From the NCBI GenBank assembly GCA_026874595.1, contig CM049314.1, positions 124,001 through 188,000 of the forward strand: a stretch of DNA of 64,000 bases, written 5' to 3'. The stretch comes from Sipunculus nudus (Eukaryota > Annelida > Sipuncula > Golfingiida > Sipunculidae). Positions 36,382-46,326 of this stretch are shown piece by piece. A model generated the notes under the pieces. The model ran no database searches. It saw only the letters and a program-made list of their open reading frames with translations, and had not been told where the DNA came from. Both the position numbers and the translations under genes were made by a program. How positions within the stretch are numbered: position 1 is the first letter of the stretch; the number at the start of each line of letters is the position of its first letter.

Positions 36382-37229
36382 TTGTTACCTCAAATCTGTA
36401 CTCATGGTCCAACATGCATGTATTTGGTGTTCTCAGGCCCATTTTAGGGTGTATATCCATGATAACAAGATAATATTACCCTTGTTCCCACCAGCAAACA
36501 TTTCAAGCCCCCAGAAAGCTGATTTCAGCTGAGGACTTATGGCTTATTATACACAGGCAAATAGTGTTTTGGACCACCTCATCTCCACCAGACTCATCAC
36601 ACACACCTGCTTTGGCTATCATTGCAATCCATTTACACCCACTGGGCTGGAATCTCAAAGCATTGGTTCAAATCCCTCAGAAAAAAAAAAAGTGTAGGGC
36701 CAGTTTGAATTTCCAAATCTGGGACACAGTGGACATAGTGATATACAGAGAAAATCCATTTTTTCCCCTCAAAATCTGTACTGATGGTCCCACAAACCTG
36801 GTTTTGGTGTCATTAGGCCCAGTTTAGGGTGTATATACAGGGAAACAAGATAATATTACACTGTTCCCACAAACAAAATTTCATGCGCCCCAGAAACCTG
36901 ATTTCAGGCCAGTTTATGCTTATACACAGTCAAATAGGTTCTAGGCCCCCCTCATCTCCACAAAACTCACACACACTCCTGGTTTGGTATCATTGCAATC
37001 CATTTACACCCACTGGCTGGCATCACAAGCATTTGGCTCAACTCCCTCAGAAAAAAAAATAGGGCCAGTTTGAATTTCCAAATCTGGACACAGTGAACAT
37101 AGTTGCACTATACAGGAAAATCCATTTTTTCACCTCAAATCTGTAATGATGGTCCCTAAAACATGGTTTAGGTGTCATTAGGCCCAATTCAAGGTGTATA
37201 TACAGGGGAAACAAGATAATATTACCCTC
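36382..37229 (+). repeat. 365-bp satellite block, truncated (unit L4)
   Basis: Monomers V and a, and the start of b, before the gap. Roughly twenty small indels relative to the L3 copy in about 850 bp, for example GGGCTGG, TCTAGGCC, GCGCCCC and TTGCACTATAC. The other blocks of this family rarely differ, so consensus error is the likely cause. Confidence 0.93.
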
Positions 37230-37729
37230 NNNNNNNNNNNNNNNNNNNNNNNNNNNNNNNNNNNNNNNNNNNNNNNNNNNNNNNNNNNNNNNNNNNNNNN
37301 NNNNNNNNNNNNNNNNNNNNNNNNNNNNNNNNNNNNNNNNNNNNNNNNNNNNNNNNNNNNNNNNNNNNNNNNNNNNNNNNNNNNNNNNNNNNNNNNNNNN
37401 NNNNNNNNNNNNNNNNNNNNNNNNNNNNNNNNNNNNNNNNNNNNNNNNNNNNNNNNNNNNNNNNNNNNNNNNNNNNNNNNNNNNNNNNNNNNNNNNNNNN
37501 NNNNNNNNNNNNNNNNNNNNNNNNNNNNNNNNNNNNNNNNNNNNNNNNNNNNNNNNNNNNNNNNNNNNNNNNNNNNNNNNNNNNNNNNNNNNNNNNNNNN
37601 NNNNNNNNNNNNNNNNNNNNNNNNNNNNNNNNNNNNNNNNNNNNNNNNNNNNNNNNNNNNNNNNNNNNNNNNNNNNNNNNNNNNNNNNNNNNNNNNNNNN
37701 NNNNNNNNNNNNNNNNNNNNNNNNNNNNN
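37230..37729. other. Assembly gap, exactly 500 Ns
   Basis: The run of N is exactly 500 bases, a round number typical of a scaffolding placeholder rather than a measured distance. Left of it the sequence stops inside a satellite monomer of the forward array. Right of it the sequence starts inside the TCTCG-motif edge of the GC-rich island of the inverted array. The two edges are not mirror images, so the real junction between the orientations is not visible. Frames reported through this gap are meaningless. Confidence 0.99.
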
Positions 37730-37773
37730 GAACACGTGACCATTCAAAGAAATGCCTATAATTCTGTCATTTT

Positions 37774-37988
37774 TCACGCTACAGACACATGGTTTGCAGC
37801 GCTGGATAGCGGCTGACACTCGCAGTCACATTCAGGGGTCACATTGTTAGTCTCGTCAAATCTCGCGCCGTTTTTCGCCATACCACGAAGACACGTGCCG
37901 TGGCCGCAAGTGGCGGCAGGGTCCTTACGGTGGGCGGCCGGCGTGTGCAGCGGTGCGTGACGGCCTCTTCGGGCCCCATCTATGATCA
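37774..37988 (-). other. GC-rich, CpG-dense island (start of R1)
   Basis: Reverse complement of the left island with about a dozen substitutions. Other right copies are at 46687, 47956, 56870, 58139 and 59408, one per 1269-bp module or unit start. Confidence 0.7.
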
Positions 37989-38014
37989 TACATGTTGGAG
38001 GCACAGTCACAACT

Positions 38015-38159
38015 TTATTGCTTGCCGGAAATCTTCGATTTTCGCAAGCTGGTTGGTCAGTCGCGGATGTCTGTTTGTCTGTTTGTTTGTTGCTTGCCGG
38101 AAATCTTCGATTTTCGCAAGTATGTTGATCACCCGCGTATGTTTGTTTGTTTGTTTGTT

Positions 38160-38190
<31 letters not shown>

Positions 38191-39570
38191 ATGTACACGC
38201 TCTACAGGCCACAGTTTTTAAGCAATCGCTCTGAAACTTATGCATTAAGTGTAAGATTGGTTCTCCTCGGAGCCTATTGTTTTTGGTCATGATCGGTCAA
38301 AGGTCAAGGTCAGGGTCACCAAAAAACCTAAAATTTTTACTTTCTTCATATCTTTGTCAATAATAATCGTATCCGCATAATCTGTAGCTCATTTTATTCC
38401 TCACTATGTTAGCTTTCCAAGTGCTGGCAAATTTTTCCGGTCAATGGTTACCATGGTAACGTATTTTTGGGGGAAATTCAGAAAATTCGAAAATTTCCCT
38501 CCAAATTTCTCATTATTCAAGTTAGAGAGGTCTAGTTTTTTGCAATGCATAGCATTTAATATGCTCTGTGCGAAATTAATGTAAGTCTCGCAAAATCTCG
38601 TGCCATTTGTCGTCAAATGAGACTTTTCGATATTTCATTAAATACGATTTACAGGTGGCAGTTTTACAGCTAAGGTTCTGAAAGTGACATATTTTCTGTT
38701 GTTCTGTATTATCTCGAACTTGTTTTTTCATTTTTCGGAAATAGCCACCAGGGGGCGTGGAACTGGAAACACTACAACTTATCATTTTTCCGCAATATCT
38801 AAAAAAATATTAAGCATAGAACAATTTTTTTTGTCGCATCTTAAATTAGGATCATTGCCTTATTCCTTCGTACATTTAGCCTTGTGCTGCCGTTACCATG
38901 GTTACCAAATTTTGGGGTAAAACTTGGCAATCTGAAAATAATAAGTTTTTTGCTTCTATCTCTGTTGATATTTATACTACAAGGGTCTAGTTTTCTGCAT
39001 GAGGTAGCATTCCCTTGCCTCTAATGCAGTTAATTGCAAGTCTCGTAGAATCTCGCTCTGTTTTCCGTCAAACGAGAAATTACGAGATTTCACAGAAATG
39101 CTTATAACTTGGTCACCTTTTCGGCTAAAGAGGAGCAGTTTTCAGCATTTTGTTGCGTTTTGGAAGCTTAACATGATAATAACTTATATCTCGCCACATC
39201 TCGTATCAACTCCCTCCAAACGAGAATATTCGAGGATTCGAACAAATGTCTATATCTCTGTCATTTTAATGCCGGAGATTTTATTTTTCTATTGTTCAAG
39301 ATTCACTTGACTAGTTTGAAGTGACAGAATGGAATATCTCGTCTTATCTCGCACCATTTCTTGTCAAACGAGAACATGGGACCATTCAAAGATACGCCTA
39401 TAATTCTGTTATTTTAATGCTGAAGACCTTTAGTTTTCAGCATTCGATAGCGTCTAACACTCTCGGTCACATTATGTGATTATATTGTAAGTTTCGTCAA
39501 ATCTGGGATCGTTTTTTTTCTTCAAATAAAAAAGTAAATCCTATTGCCGTGACCATAAGTGGCGGCTGTA
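38015..39570 (-). repeat. Regulatory-motif module A (R1)
   Basis: Reverse order: hairpins at 38021-38048 and 38093-38120, GTTT/GTCT microsatellite at 38141-38190, half-sites at 38295-38320, X-box at 38447, CTCF-like core at 38744-38760 and X-box at 38892. TCTCG sub-repeats continue to about 39530. Confidence 0.85.
38744..38760 (+). promoter_or_regulatory. CTCF-like site, module A class (right array)
   Basis: Plus-strand GCCACCAGGGGGCGTGG. Equivalent sites: 48926 and 60378. Opposite orientation to the left-array sites. Confidence 0.6.
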
Positions 39571-39888
39571 TGTGATAGTAAATGTCGGCAGGGGCATTAC
39601 ACTTGACAGTTGGAGCCATGTTCTATGGGTGTGCGATGGCCCATGAAGAAGACTTCTATTGTGTTGTTATCGTCTTCCTTTGATTGTTGCTTCGTAAACT
39701 TCACCGACCAGCCCCAACCACCTGGTTGCCATGTGTCCTCAATGTAAACAACCTTTGCTGTTTTCCTTTACCTAAGATATGTATGGTAGCCTGTTCACTT
39801 GTCCTTAGATTGTTAATTGTTGGTGTATTGAAGTAAAATAAAATGCCATGTTTTCCTGCACATTGATTGTAAATTTAATAAAATCATA
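39571..39888 (-). other. Linker (R1), no gene seen
   Basis: Reverse complement of the left linker, with scattered substitutions. No frame of the left copies is preserved. Confidence 0.8.
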
Positions 39889-42128
39889 CAAGAACCAACC
39901 AATGTTCTATGACCATTATTTCAGATTAGAGATCAGAACAATTGATTTCTGCATAAACCACTATGACCAGATTTGAAAAAACTTTAAAGTGGTCTATATT
40001 TTTTTCTGAAGAAGTTGAGCTATATGCTTGGAGATGCCAGCCAGTGGGTGTGAATGGATTGCAATGAAACCCAAACCAGGTGTGTGTGAAGAGTCTGGTG
40101 CAGATGAAGGGGGCCAAAACCTATTTGACTGTATATAAGCATAAACTGGCCTGAAATCAGGTTTCTGGGGGCATGAAATTTTTGTTATTGGGAACAGGGT
40201 TATATTATCTTGTTTCCCTGTATATACACCCTAAACGGGGCCTAATGACACCAAAACCAGGTTTTTTGGACCATCAGTACAGATTTGAGGTCAAAAAATG
40301 GATTTTCTCTGTATATCACTATGTTCACTGTGTCCAGATTTGGAAATTCAAACTGGCCCTAATTTTTTTTCTGAGGGAGTTGAGCCAAAAGCTTTCAGAT
40401 ACCAGCCAGTGGGTGTAAATGGATTGCAATGATACCCAAACCAGGTGTGTGTGTTGAGTTTTGCGGAGATGAGGGGGGCCAGAAACTATTTGACTGTGTA
40501 TAAGCATAAACTGCCCTGAAATCAGGTTTCTGGGGGCATGAAATTTTTGTTTGTGGGAACAGGGTAATATTATCTTGTTTCCTTGTATATACACCCTAAA
40601 CTGGGCCTAATGACACCAAAACCAGGTTTGTGGGACCATCAGTACAGATTGGAAGTCAAAAAATGGATTTTCTCTGTATATCACTATGTTCACTGTGTCC
40701 AGATTTGGAAATTCAAACTGGTCCTAATTTTTTTTCTGATGGAGTTGAGCCAAATGCTTTGAGATACCAGCCAGCGGGTGTAAATGGATTGCAATGATAC
40801 CAAACCAGGTGTGTGTGTTGAGTTTTGTGGAGATGAGGGGGGCCAGAACCTATTTGACTGTGTATAACATAAACTGGCCTGAAATCAGGTTTCTGGGGGC
40901 ATGAAATTTTTGTTTGTGGGAGCAGGGTAATATTATCTTGTTTCCCTGTATATACACCCTAAACTGGGCCTAATGACACCAAAACCAGGTTTGTGGGACC
41001 ATCATTACAGATTTGAGGTAAAAAAATGGATTTTCCCTGTATATCACTATGTTCACTGTGTCCAGATTTGGGAATTCAAACTGGCCCTATTTTTTTTTCT
41101 GAGGGAGTTGAGCCAAAAGCTTTCAGATACCAGCCAGTGGGTGTAAATGGATTGCAATGATACCCAAACCAGGTGTGTGTGTTGAGTTTTGTGGAGATGA
41201 GGGGGGCCAGAACCTATTTGACTGTGTATAACATAAACTGGCCTGAAATCAGGTTTCTGGGGGCATGAAATTTTTGTTTGTGGGAGCAGGGTAATATTAT
41301 CTTGTTTCCCTGTATATACACCCTAAACTGGGCCTAATGACACCAAAACCAGGTTTGTGGGACCATCATTACAGATTTGAGGTAAAAAAATGGATTTTCC
41401 CTGTATATCACTATGTTCACTGTGTCCAGATTTGGGAATTCAAACTGGCCCTATTTTTTTTTCTGAGGGAGTTGAGCCAAAAGCTTTCAGATACCAGCCA
41501 GTGGGTGTAAATGGATTGCAATGATACCCAAACCAGGTGTGTGTGTTGAGTTTTGCGGAGATGAGGGGGGCCAGAAACTATTTGACTGTGTATAAGCATA
41601 AACTGCCCTGAAATCAGGTTTCTGGGGGCATGAAATTTTTGTTTGTGGGAACAGGGTAATATTATCTTGTTTCCCTGTATATACACACTAAACTGGGCCT
41701 AATGACACCAAAACCAGGTTTGTGGGACCATCAGTACAGATTTGAGGGGAAAAAATGGATTTTTTCTGTATATCACTATGTCCACTGTGTCCAGATTTGG
41801 AAATTCAAACTGGCCCTAATTTTTTTTGTGAGGGATTTGAACCAAATGCTTTGAGATTCCAGCCAGTGGGTGTAAATGGATTGCAGTGATAGCCAAACCA
41901 GGTGTGTGTGATGAGTCTGGTGGAGATGAGGTGGTCCAAAACACTATTTGCCTGTGTATAATAAGCCATATACTGTCCTCAGCTGAAATCAGCTTTCTGG
42001 GGGCTTGAAATGTTTGCTGGTGGGAACAAGGTAATATTATCTTGTTATCATGGATATACACCCTAAAATGGGTCTAAGAACACCAAATACATGCATGTTG
42101 GACCATGAGTACAGATTTGAGGTAACAA
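39889..42128 (-). repeat. 365-bp satellite block, six monomers (unit R1)
   Basis: The reverse-complement anchor ends at 40212, 40577, 40940, 41304, 41669 and 42044. Steps are 363-365 bp, with 375 at the variant monomer. The edge types f and V are kept, but only four internal monomers lie between them. The monomers ending at 41304 and 41669 follow near-identical sequence (40941-41304 matches 41305-41668 except for a T/C near 41200 and 41555), so the latest duplication was of one monomer. Confidence 0.95.
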
Positions 42129-42317
42129 ATTGTCTGTCTATAAATTAAAAAAAATCAAATATCAAACTGTTATAAACATGTATCAATATATTTAATAAAA
42201 TCTCTTTTCATCCAATGAATTGCATCTTATTTTTTTATAAATAAACCATGATATTCAATTACATCCAGTAATAAAAAATAAAAATAAAATGAATAACAGT
42301 TTTTTTGTTTTTTTTTT

Positions 42318-42333
42318 GGGGGGGGGGGGGGGG
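42318..42333 (-). repeat. Poly-G(16) tract (R1)
   Basis: Reverse complement of the left poly-C, preceded by a T run. Confidence 0.9.
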
Positions 42334-42737
42334 TGTTTGTGTTTTTTTTTGCAGTAAAATCCAGGCTTCTCTTTGGATCCCGGCGGTGGGCGAGGGTACA
42401 ATGGACACCACACAACATTTGAAAGAACATTTTTTTCTGCTGTTATTGGATGACCAAGTCTCTATGAATTTAAAAAAAAAAATTTATTCCGTTATTCAAG
42501 ATGACAGTGAAAATGACCCTATTTTTTCAATCATTCACCACTCTTTTCGAGCGTTCATCGAATAAGAAAGAGCCCGTCCCACCGCATTTCCTGCGAGGGT
42601 TCGTTTCTTCAGAGTCCAAACAATCCTACAGGGGCGGGGTTTAGTCCATCTCGTCTTAAATTTGTGTCCGGGGCACGGCAAACATTATGAAAGCGGACAA
42701 AAACTTTCATACGGCTGGTAAATGCGTTTATATGTAA

Positions 42738-43135
42738 ACGCGGGGAATTCCCGGACAATTCACGGAGAGATTTTATATGCAATGATACTTTTAATTACAC
42801 GTTAAAATCATTTAAAATCTACCACTCTATTACTCTAAAGACATTTATTCACTGTTAAATTACCGAAATAATAACCAGCGCAAACAATGTGGGACTGCCA
42901 CTAACACCAATCTGGATCACCAGCTAACATTGACTACCGATCTTACATCAGACGAAAACGCTAAACACTATATATTTTTTCAACAGTTTACTGTGCAAAC
43001 CGTAACAAAACCATGCAGGATATCACATTTACAGGTTCTTAAGGAAATATGATACAAAACATAAATTGTACCTTTGCTCACATTTAATAATATCATCATG
43101 ATGAATTCTCCGCGAATTCTCCAGCTGTCCGCGTT
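42738..43135. mobile_element. Candidate MITE (R1)
   Basis: Present in the inverted family too, so any insertion predates the split of the two subfamilies. One arm has GGACAATTC instead of GGAGAATTC, weakening the inverted repeat. Confidence 0.4.
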
Positions 43136-43560
43136 ATAGATGTATATGTATTTATTAATGGCAAAAATTGACATACAATTTTATGGATACCCGTATAATT
43201 GCGGTGTTCTGGACCGTCCCAGCCCACAGGTAGGATAATATGGATTCCCGACAATATTCTAATGACCGTTCCCTGAGCTGGAACGGGCTAAGAAGGTCCC
43301 TGTCATTTTTTTTAATTGTCAATTCCCAGGTTTTTCGGATAAAAAAATGGCCCAATCCTTCATTCAATCTCCAGCCTCTTCTGGCGTTCCGGGTTTAAAA
43401 AAGAGCCCGTCCCATGCCTATTTCAGCTAGGACTGCAAACTCTGGGGTCAAAACAACTCAACTACGGCTTGGGATTACCACCTTTCCTCTTAAATTTCCA
43501 TCGCGCCCGTGTCAAGTGTACCGTTATTATTCACAAACGTGCGGCAGGCGCCAAAAAATT

Positions 43561-44340
43561 TGACAGCACCCCTTTCGGATGCCAGAATATATTTTTATAT
43601 ATAAAGTCCAAACCCACCACGGAACTAGGGCCTCACAATTTTTTATCTTATTACTTACCACTTCAGACTCCTTAAAAATCACCGCTTTCCTTTTTTAACC
43701 AAAGATTCCAATTTTTTAACATATATTAAATTTCACATTACAGATAACTTACACCAAGGCTACATTACAGTTAATCCGTGATGGGCAGGACTTCTTGGAA
43801 TTTTATAATTCCCGGACGCAGGCTGACCGGCTAACCTTTTTTCTTCAAGGAAAGCCCTTATTTAAGCCGAGACCTTAAAGGATGGTCTAGATAGGCACCT
43901 AGCTTGTCCAGGAATGAAAGGTCACGTCTCCCTTACCCAGAGGTCGGGTCTCTGTCTAACACGAACGCGGCTTCGCTTGCATTTCGGCATTCTGGACGTT
44001 CAACTCTTCAAGTTTCTTTTTCAGTGCTTTTCTTATTTCCAGCACTCAAGAATAGGAGAACTGCCAAGGATTCAGTTGGACTTCCATTATTTTTATTTCT
44101 GTCCAAAAATGGATTATCCTGTATAGGATGGCTACTAATAATAACACTATTAATGTCTCTCTATCCGTCTGTCTGTCTGTCTCTCTGTCTGTCTCTCTGT
44201 CTGCTCCTCTTTGACTTTTGAAAATCAGCAAGACCTTATTCATATGTGCTACTGTTTTCCCCATGATAGAGGTTTTTCATCTGATCAGATCCAAATGTTC
44301 CCTGTCTGTCTGCCTAGTAACTGTCCATCTATTTCGCTGT
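43561..44340 (-). other. Spacer with GTCT microsatellite (R1), no gene seen
   Basis: The tract is shorter here (about 44161-44204) than in the left copies. The A/G difference between R1 and R2 at 44011 lies here. Confidence 0.8.
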
Positions 44341-44794
44341 CTTATTTCCGGTCACTTCCGGCAAGCGTTCGACCTCAGGTCGTCTAGTTTGTTTGTCTGT
44401 ATGTCCCCGCTCTACAGGCCACAATTTTGCACCAATCGTCCTGATACTTATAGATAGAGTGTATAATCGGTTCTTCTCGGAGCCTATTGTTTTTGGTCAT
44501 GATCGGTCAAGGGTCAAGGTCAGGGTCACCAAAAAGCTCAAAAACGGTTTTTTCTTCATACCTTCGTCAAAAATAGCCGTAGGCACCTAATCTGTAGCCC
44601 GTTTTATTTGCCACTGCATGGCCACTTCCAACACTGCAAAATTGCCTCATTTCGCTGTTACCATGGTTACGCAATTTTGGGGAGAAATCATGGAATTTCG
44701 TGATATTTTTCAAATTTGCAGCAATTTTACTGATTCTGAGATATTTTATGTAACATAAGAATATCTCGAAACGGGTTTTTCAGATTTTGGAAAT

Positions 44795-44812
44795 GGCCGC
44801 CAGGGGGCGTTG
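44795..44812 (+). promoter_or_regulatory. CTCF-like site, CCGCCAG class (right array)
   Basis: Plus-strand counterpart of the site at 3579. Second copy at 54978. Confidence 0.58.
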
Positions 44813-45251
44813 CAGATGAAAAAACATGAAAATTTGTTTTGGTGCTATACCTCCAGAACTATTAAACATTGGGCCATTTCCATCACAGCACCTTAAACTA
44901 GGGTCCATGGGCTTATTTTTGCGCATAGGTGCCAAAGTGCGCTATTGCCAGATTTCTCTATTTTTGGGGTAAAACCTTTGAATTTTGAAAATATGCAGTT
45001 TTCAGCTTCTAACTCTGTCAGTTTTTATGCTAGAGAGGTCAAAATTTTTGCATCTTGTAGCCCTTGGGGAGTTCTCGGTGATCCAACCAAAAATCTTGCA
45101 AAATCTCGCACCGTTTCTCGTCGAATGAGATTTCGCGATTTCACGGTGACATGCCCTATAGGCCACAGATATGCAGGCATCCTTTTGAAACTGATACATG
45201 TTACGTCATACACTAATATCTCGAAAGCAATTGTTCAGTTTTTGGAAAATT

Positions 45252-45268
45252 ACCGCTAGGGGGCGCTG
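45252..45268 (+). promoter_or_regulatory. CTCF-like site, CGCTAGGGGGCGCTG class (right array only)
   Basis: Reads ACCGCTAGGGGGCGCTG and keeps the AGGGGGCGC centre. It lies in the segment absent from the left family. Second copy at 55435. Confidence 0.55.
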
Positions 45269-45849
45269 CACTGCAACCCCGTACCTACTATCATTGTTTA
45301 ACCATATCTCCAAAACTACACATTTTAGGTACATCAACTGTACACCATATGAATTGGCGTTTCATGGCCTTTCTGCCCATGACCTCTTTTGTTTAATCAT
45401 ACACGGTCCCCGCAAATTTTAGCAACTTTGTAAAAATTAAAACCCGCATGCACAAATACATATGCCATCACGCATGCATGCACGCGTTTTAGTATGAAAG
45501 ACAGACACGCTTTCCCGTGACTGCAAAAATTATAGCGTTCGCCGTATAAAATAAGTGACCACAGGCACTCTTTGCGGGCCGGTTTGCCATTTCTGTCGCG
45601 TTATAGTTTATTGCTTGCCGGAATCAGAGATTTCGACAAGTATGTTGATCAGTTCCGTTTGTTGCTTGCCGGAAATCTTCGATTTTCGCAAGCTGGTTGG
45701 TCAGTCGCGGATGTCTGTTTGTCTGTTTGTTTGTTTGTTTGTTTGTCTGTCCAGTCTCTACAGGTCACAATTTTGATCCCATCGCTTTCAAACTTTCACA
45801 GTTTGTGTAAAATCAAAAATGCAAGAAGCCTATTGTTTTTGGGCAATAA

Positions 45850-45876
45850 AGGTCATAGGTCAAGGTCAAGGTCATC
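45850..45876 (+). promoter_or_regulatory. Run of nuclear-receptor half-sites (1269-bp module)
   Basis: AGGTCA, T, AGGTCA (a perfect DR1), then two overlapping TCAAGGTCA extended half-sites. Copies at 47119, 56033, 57302 and 58571. Confidence 0.5.
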
Positions 45877-46002
45877 AAAAGTTCCCAAAGTGCTCTTTTC
45901 TTCATATCTCCATTACTATTTGTCATAGCCACTTCAAACATGGCTCATTTTAATCGTCATTCCAAGGCCTTTCGTCTGGTGTGTAGCTGATTCAAATTGG
46001 TT

Positions 46003-46016
46003 GTCACCATGGTTAC
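46003..46016. promoter_or_regulatory. RFX X-box-like site GTCACCATGGTTAC (right array only)
   Basis: Variant in the segment missing from the left family. Copies at 47272, 56186, 57455 and 58724. Confidence 0.5.
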
Positions 46017-46309
46017 GTATTTTTGGGTAAAAGTGATGTAAATCGAAAATCAAAGGACAATTTTTTCTAACTTTGTCATTTTTAAAGCTAGAGAGTTCTA
46101 GTTTTTTGCATCAGGTAGCATTTAACAAGTACTGCAAGATTTTATTAAAAGTCTCGCGATATCTCGTATAATATCTCGTCAAACGAGAATTTTCGAGATT
46201 TCATTAAATATGGCTTACAGGTCGCATTTTTTAAACTATGACTTTGAAAATGACATATTTTGTGTTATTTAGAAATATCTCGAAACCAATTTTTCATTTT
46301 TTGGAAATA

Positions 46310-46326
46310 GCCACCAGGGGGCGTGG
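46310..46326 (+). promoter_or_regulatory. CTCF-like site in the 1269-bp module
   Basis: One per module: 46310, 47579, 56493, 57762 and 59031. Site number therefore grows with module copy number. Confidence 0.6.

Larger units (their letters stand above)
1..37229 (+). repeat. Left macrosatellite array, forward orientation, period about 10.03 kb
   Basis: The same ordered blocks recur at a near-constant step. The block boundary beginning ACACAGTGAACATAG falls at 241, 10257, 20311 and 30338, giving steps of 10016, 10054 and 10027. The start of the variant satellite monomer falls at 6264, 16321, 26348 and 36382. The array holds the tail of one unit, three whole units and a fourth cut off by Ns. 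Copies differ mainly by single-base indels, many in homopolymers. I recognise no coding gene in any copy. The true array may continue beyond position 1. Confidence 0.97.
30338..37229 (+). repeat. Macrosatellite unit L4, truncated by the gap
   Basis: Follows L3 closely until about 35900. It then accumulates many one- or two-base indels and odd bases up to the Ns, including a duplicated AAGCCT at about 36142 and aberrant bases near 37104. This looks like poorly polished contig-end sequence. The unit is missing about nine and a half of its twelve satellite monomers. Confidence 0.95.
42129..43560 (-). repeat. AT-rich segment with diverged direct repeat (R1)
   Basis: Same segment reversed, about 3 percent diverged from the left family by eye over the conserved central part. 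Confidence 0.6.
44341..45661 (-). repeat. Module B second half plus inserted segment (R1)
   Basis: 44341-45112 aligns with the second half of left module B: half-sites 44505-44530, X-box 44657, CTCF-like core 44795-44812. From about 45113 the sequence departs from the left family. It carries a third CTCF-like variant (45252-45268, CGCTAGGGGGCGCTG), a purine-pyrimidine alternating stretch (about 45446-45488, GCATGC and CACGCG words) and a degenerate hairpin (about 45614-45640). Confidence 0.8.
45113..46190 (-). repeat. About 1.08-kb module insertion specific to the right family (R1)
   Basis: Left module B runs without interruption through a TCTCGTTTGACGAGA palindrome at about 3255-3275. In the right family the two halves of that palindrome context lie at about 45113 and 46190, with a further module copy between them. 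Both breakpoints sit in TCTCGTC sequence, which suggests unequal exchange between TCTCG motifs. Alternatively the left family lost this segment. Confidence 0.7.

Noticed and set aside
37178-37819. Long frames of 173-213 codons across 37230-37729
   Set aside because: They consist mostly of undetermined residues from the 500-N gap.
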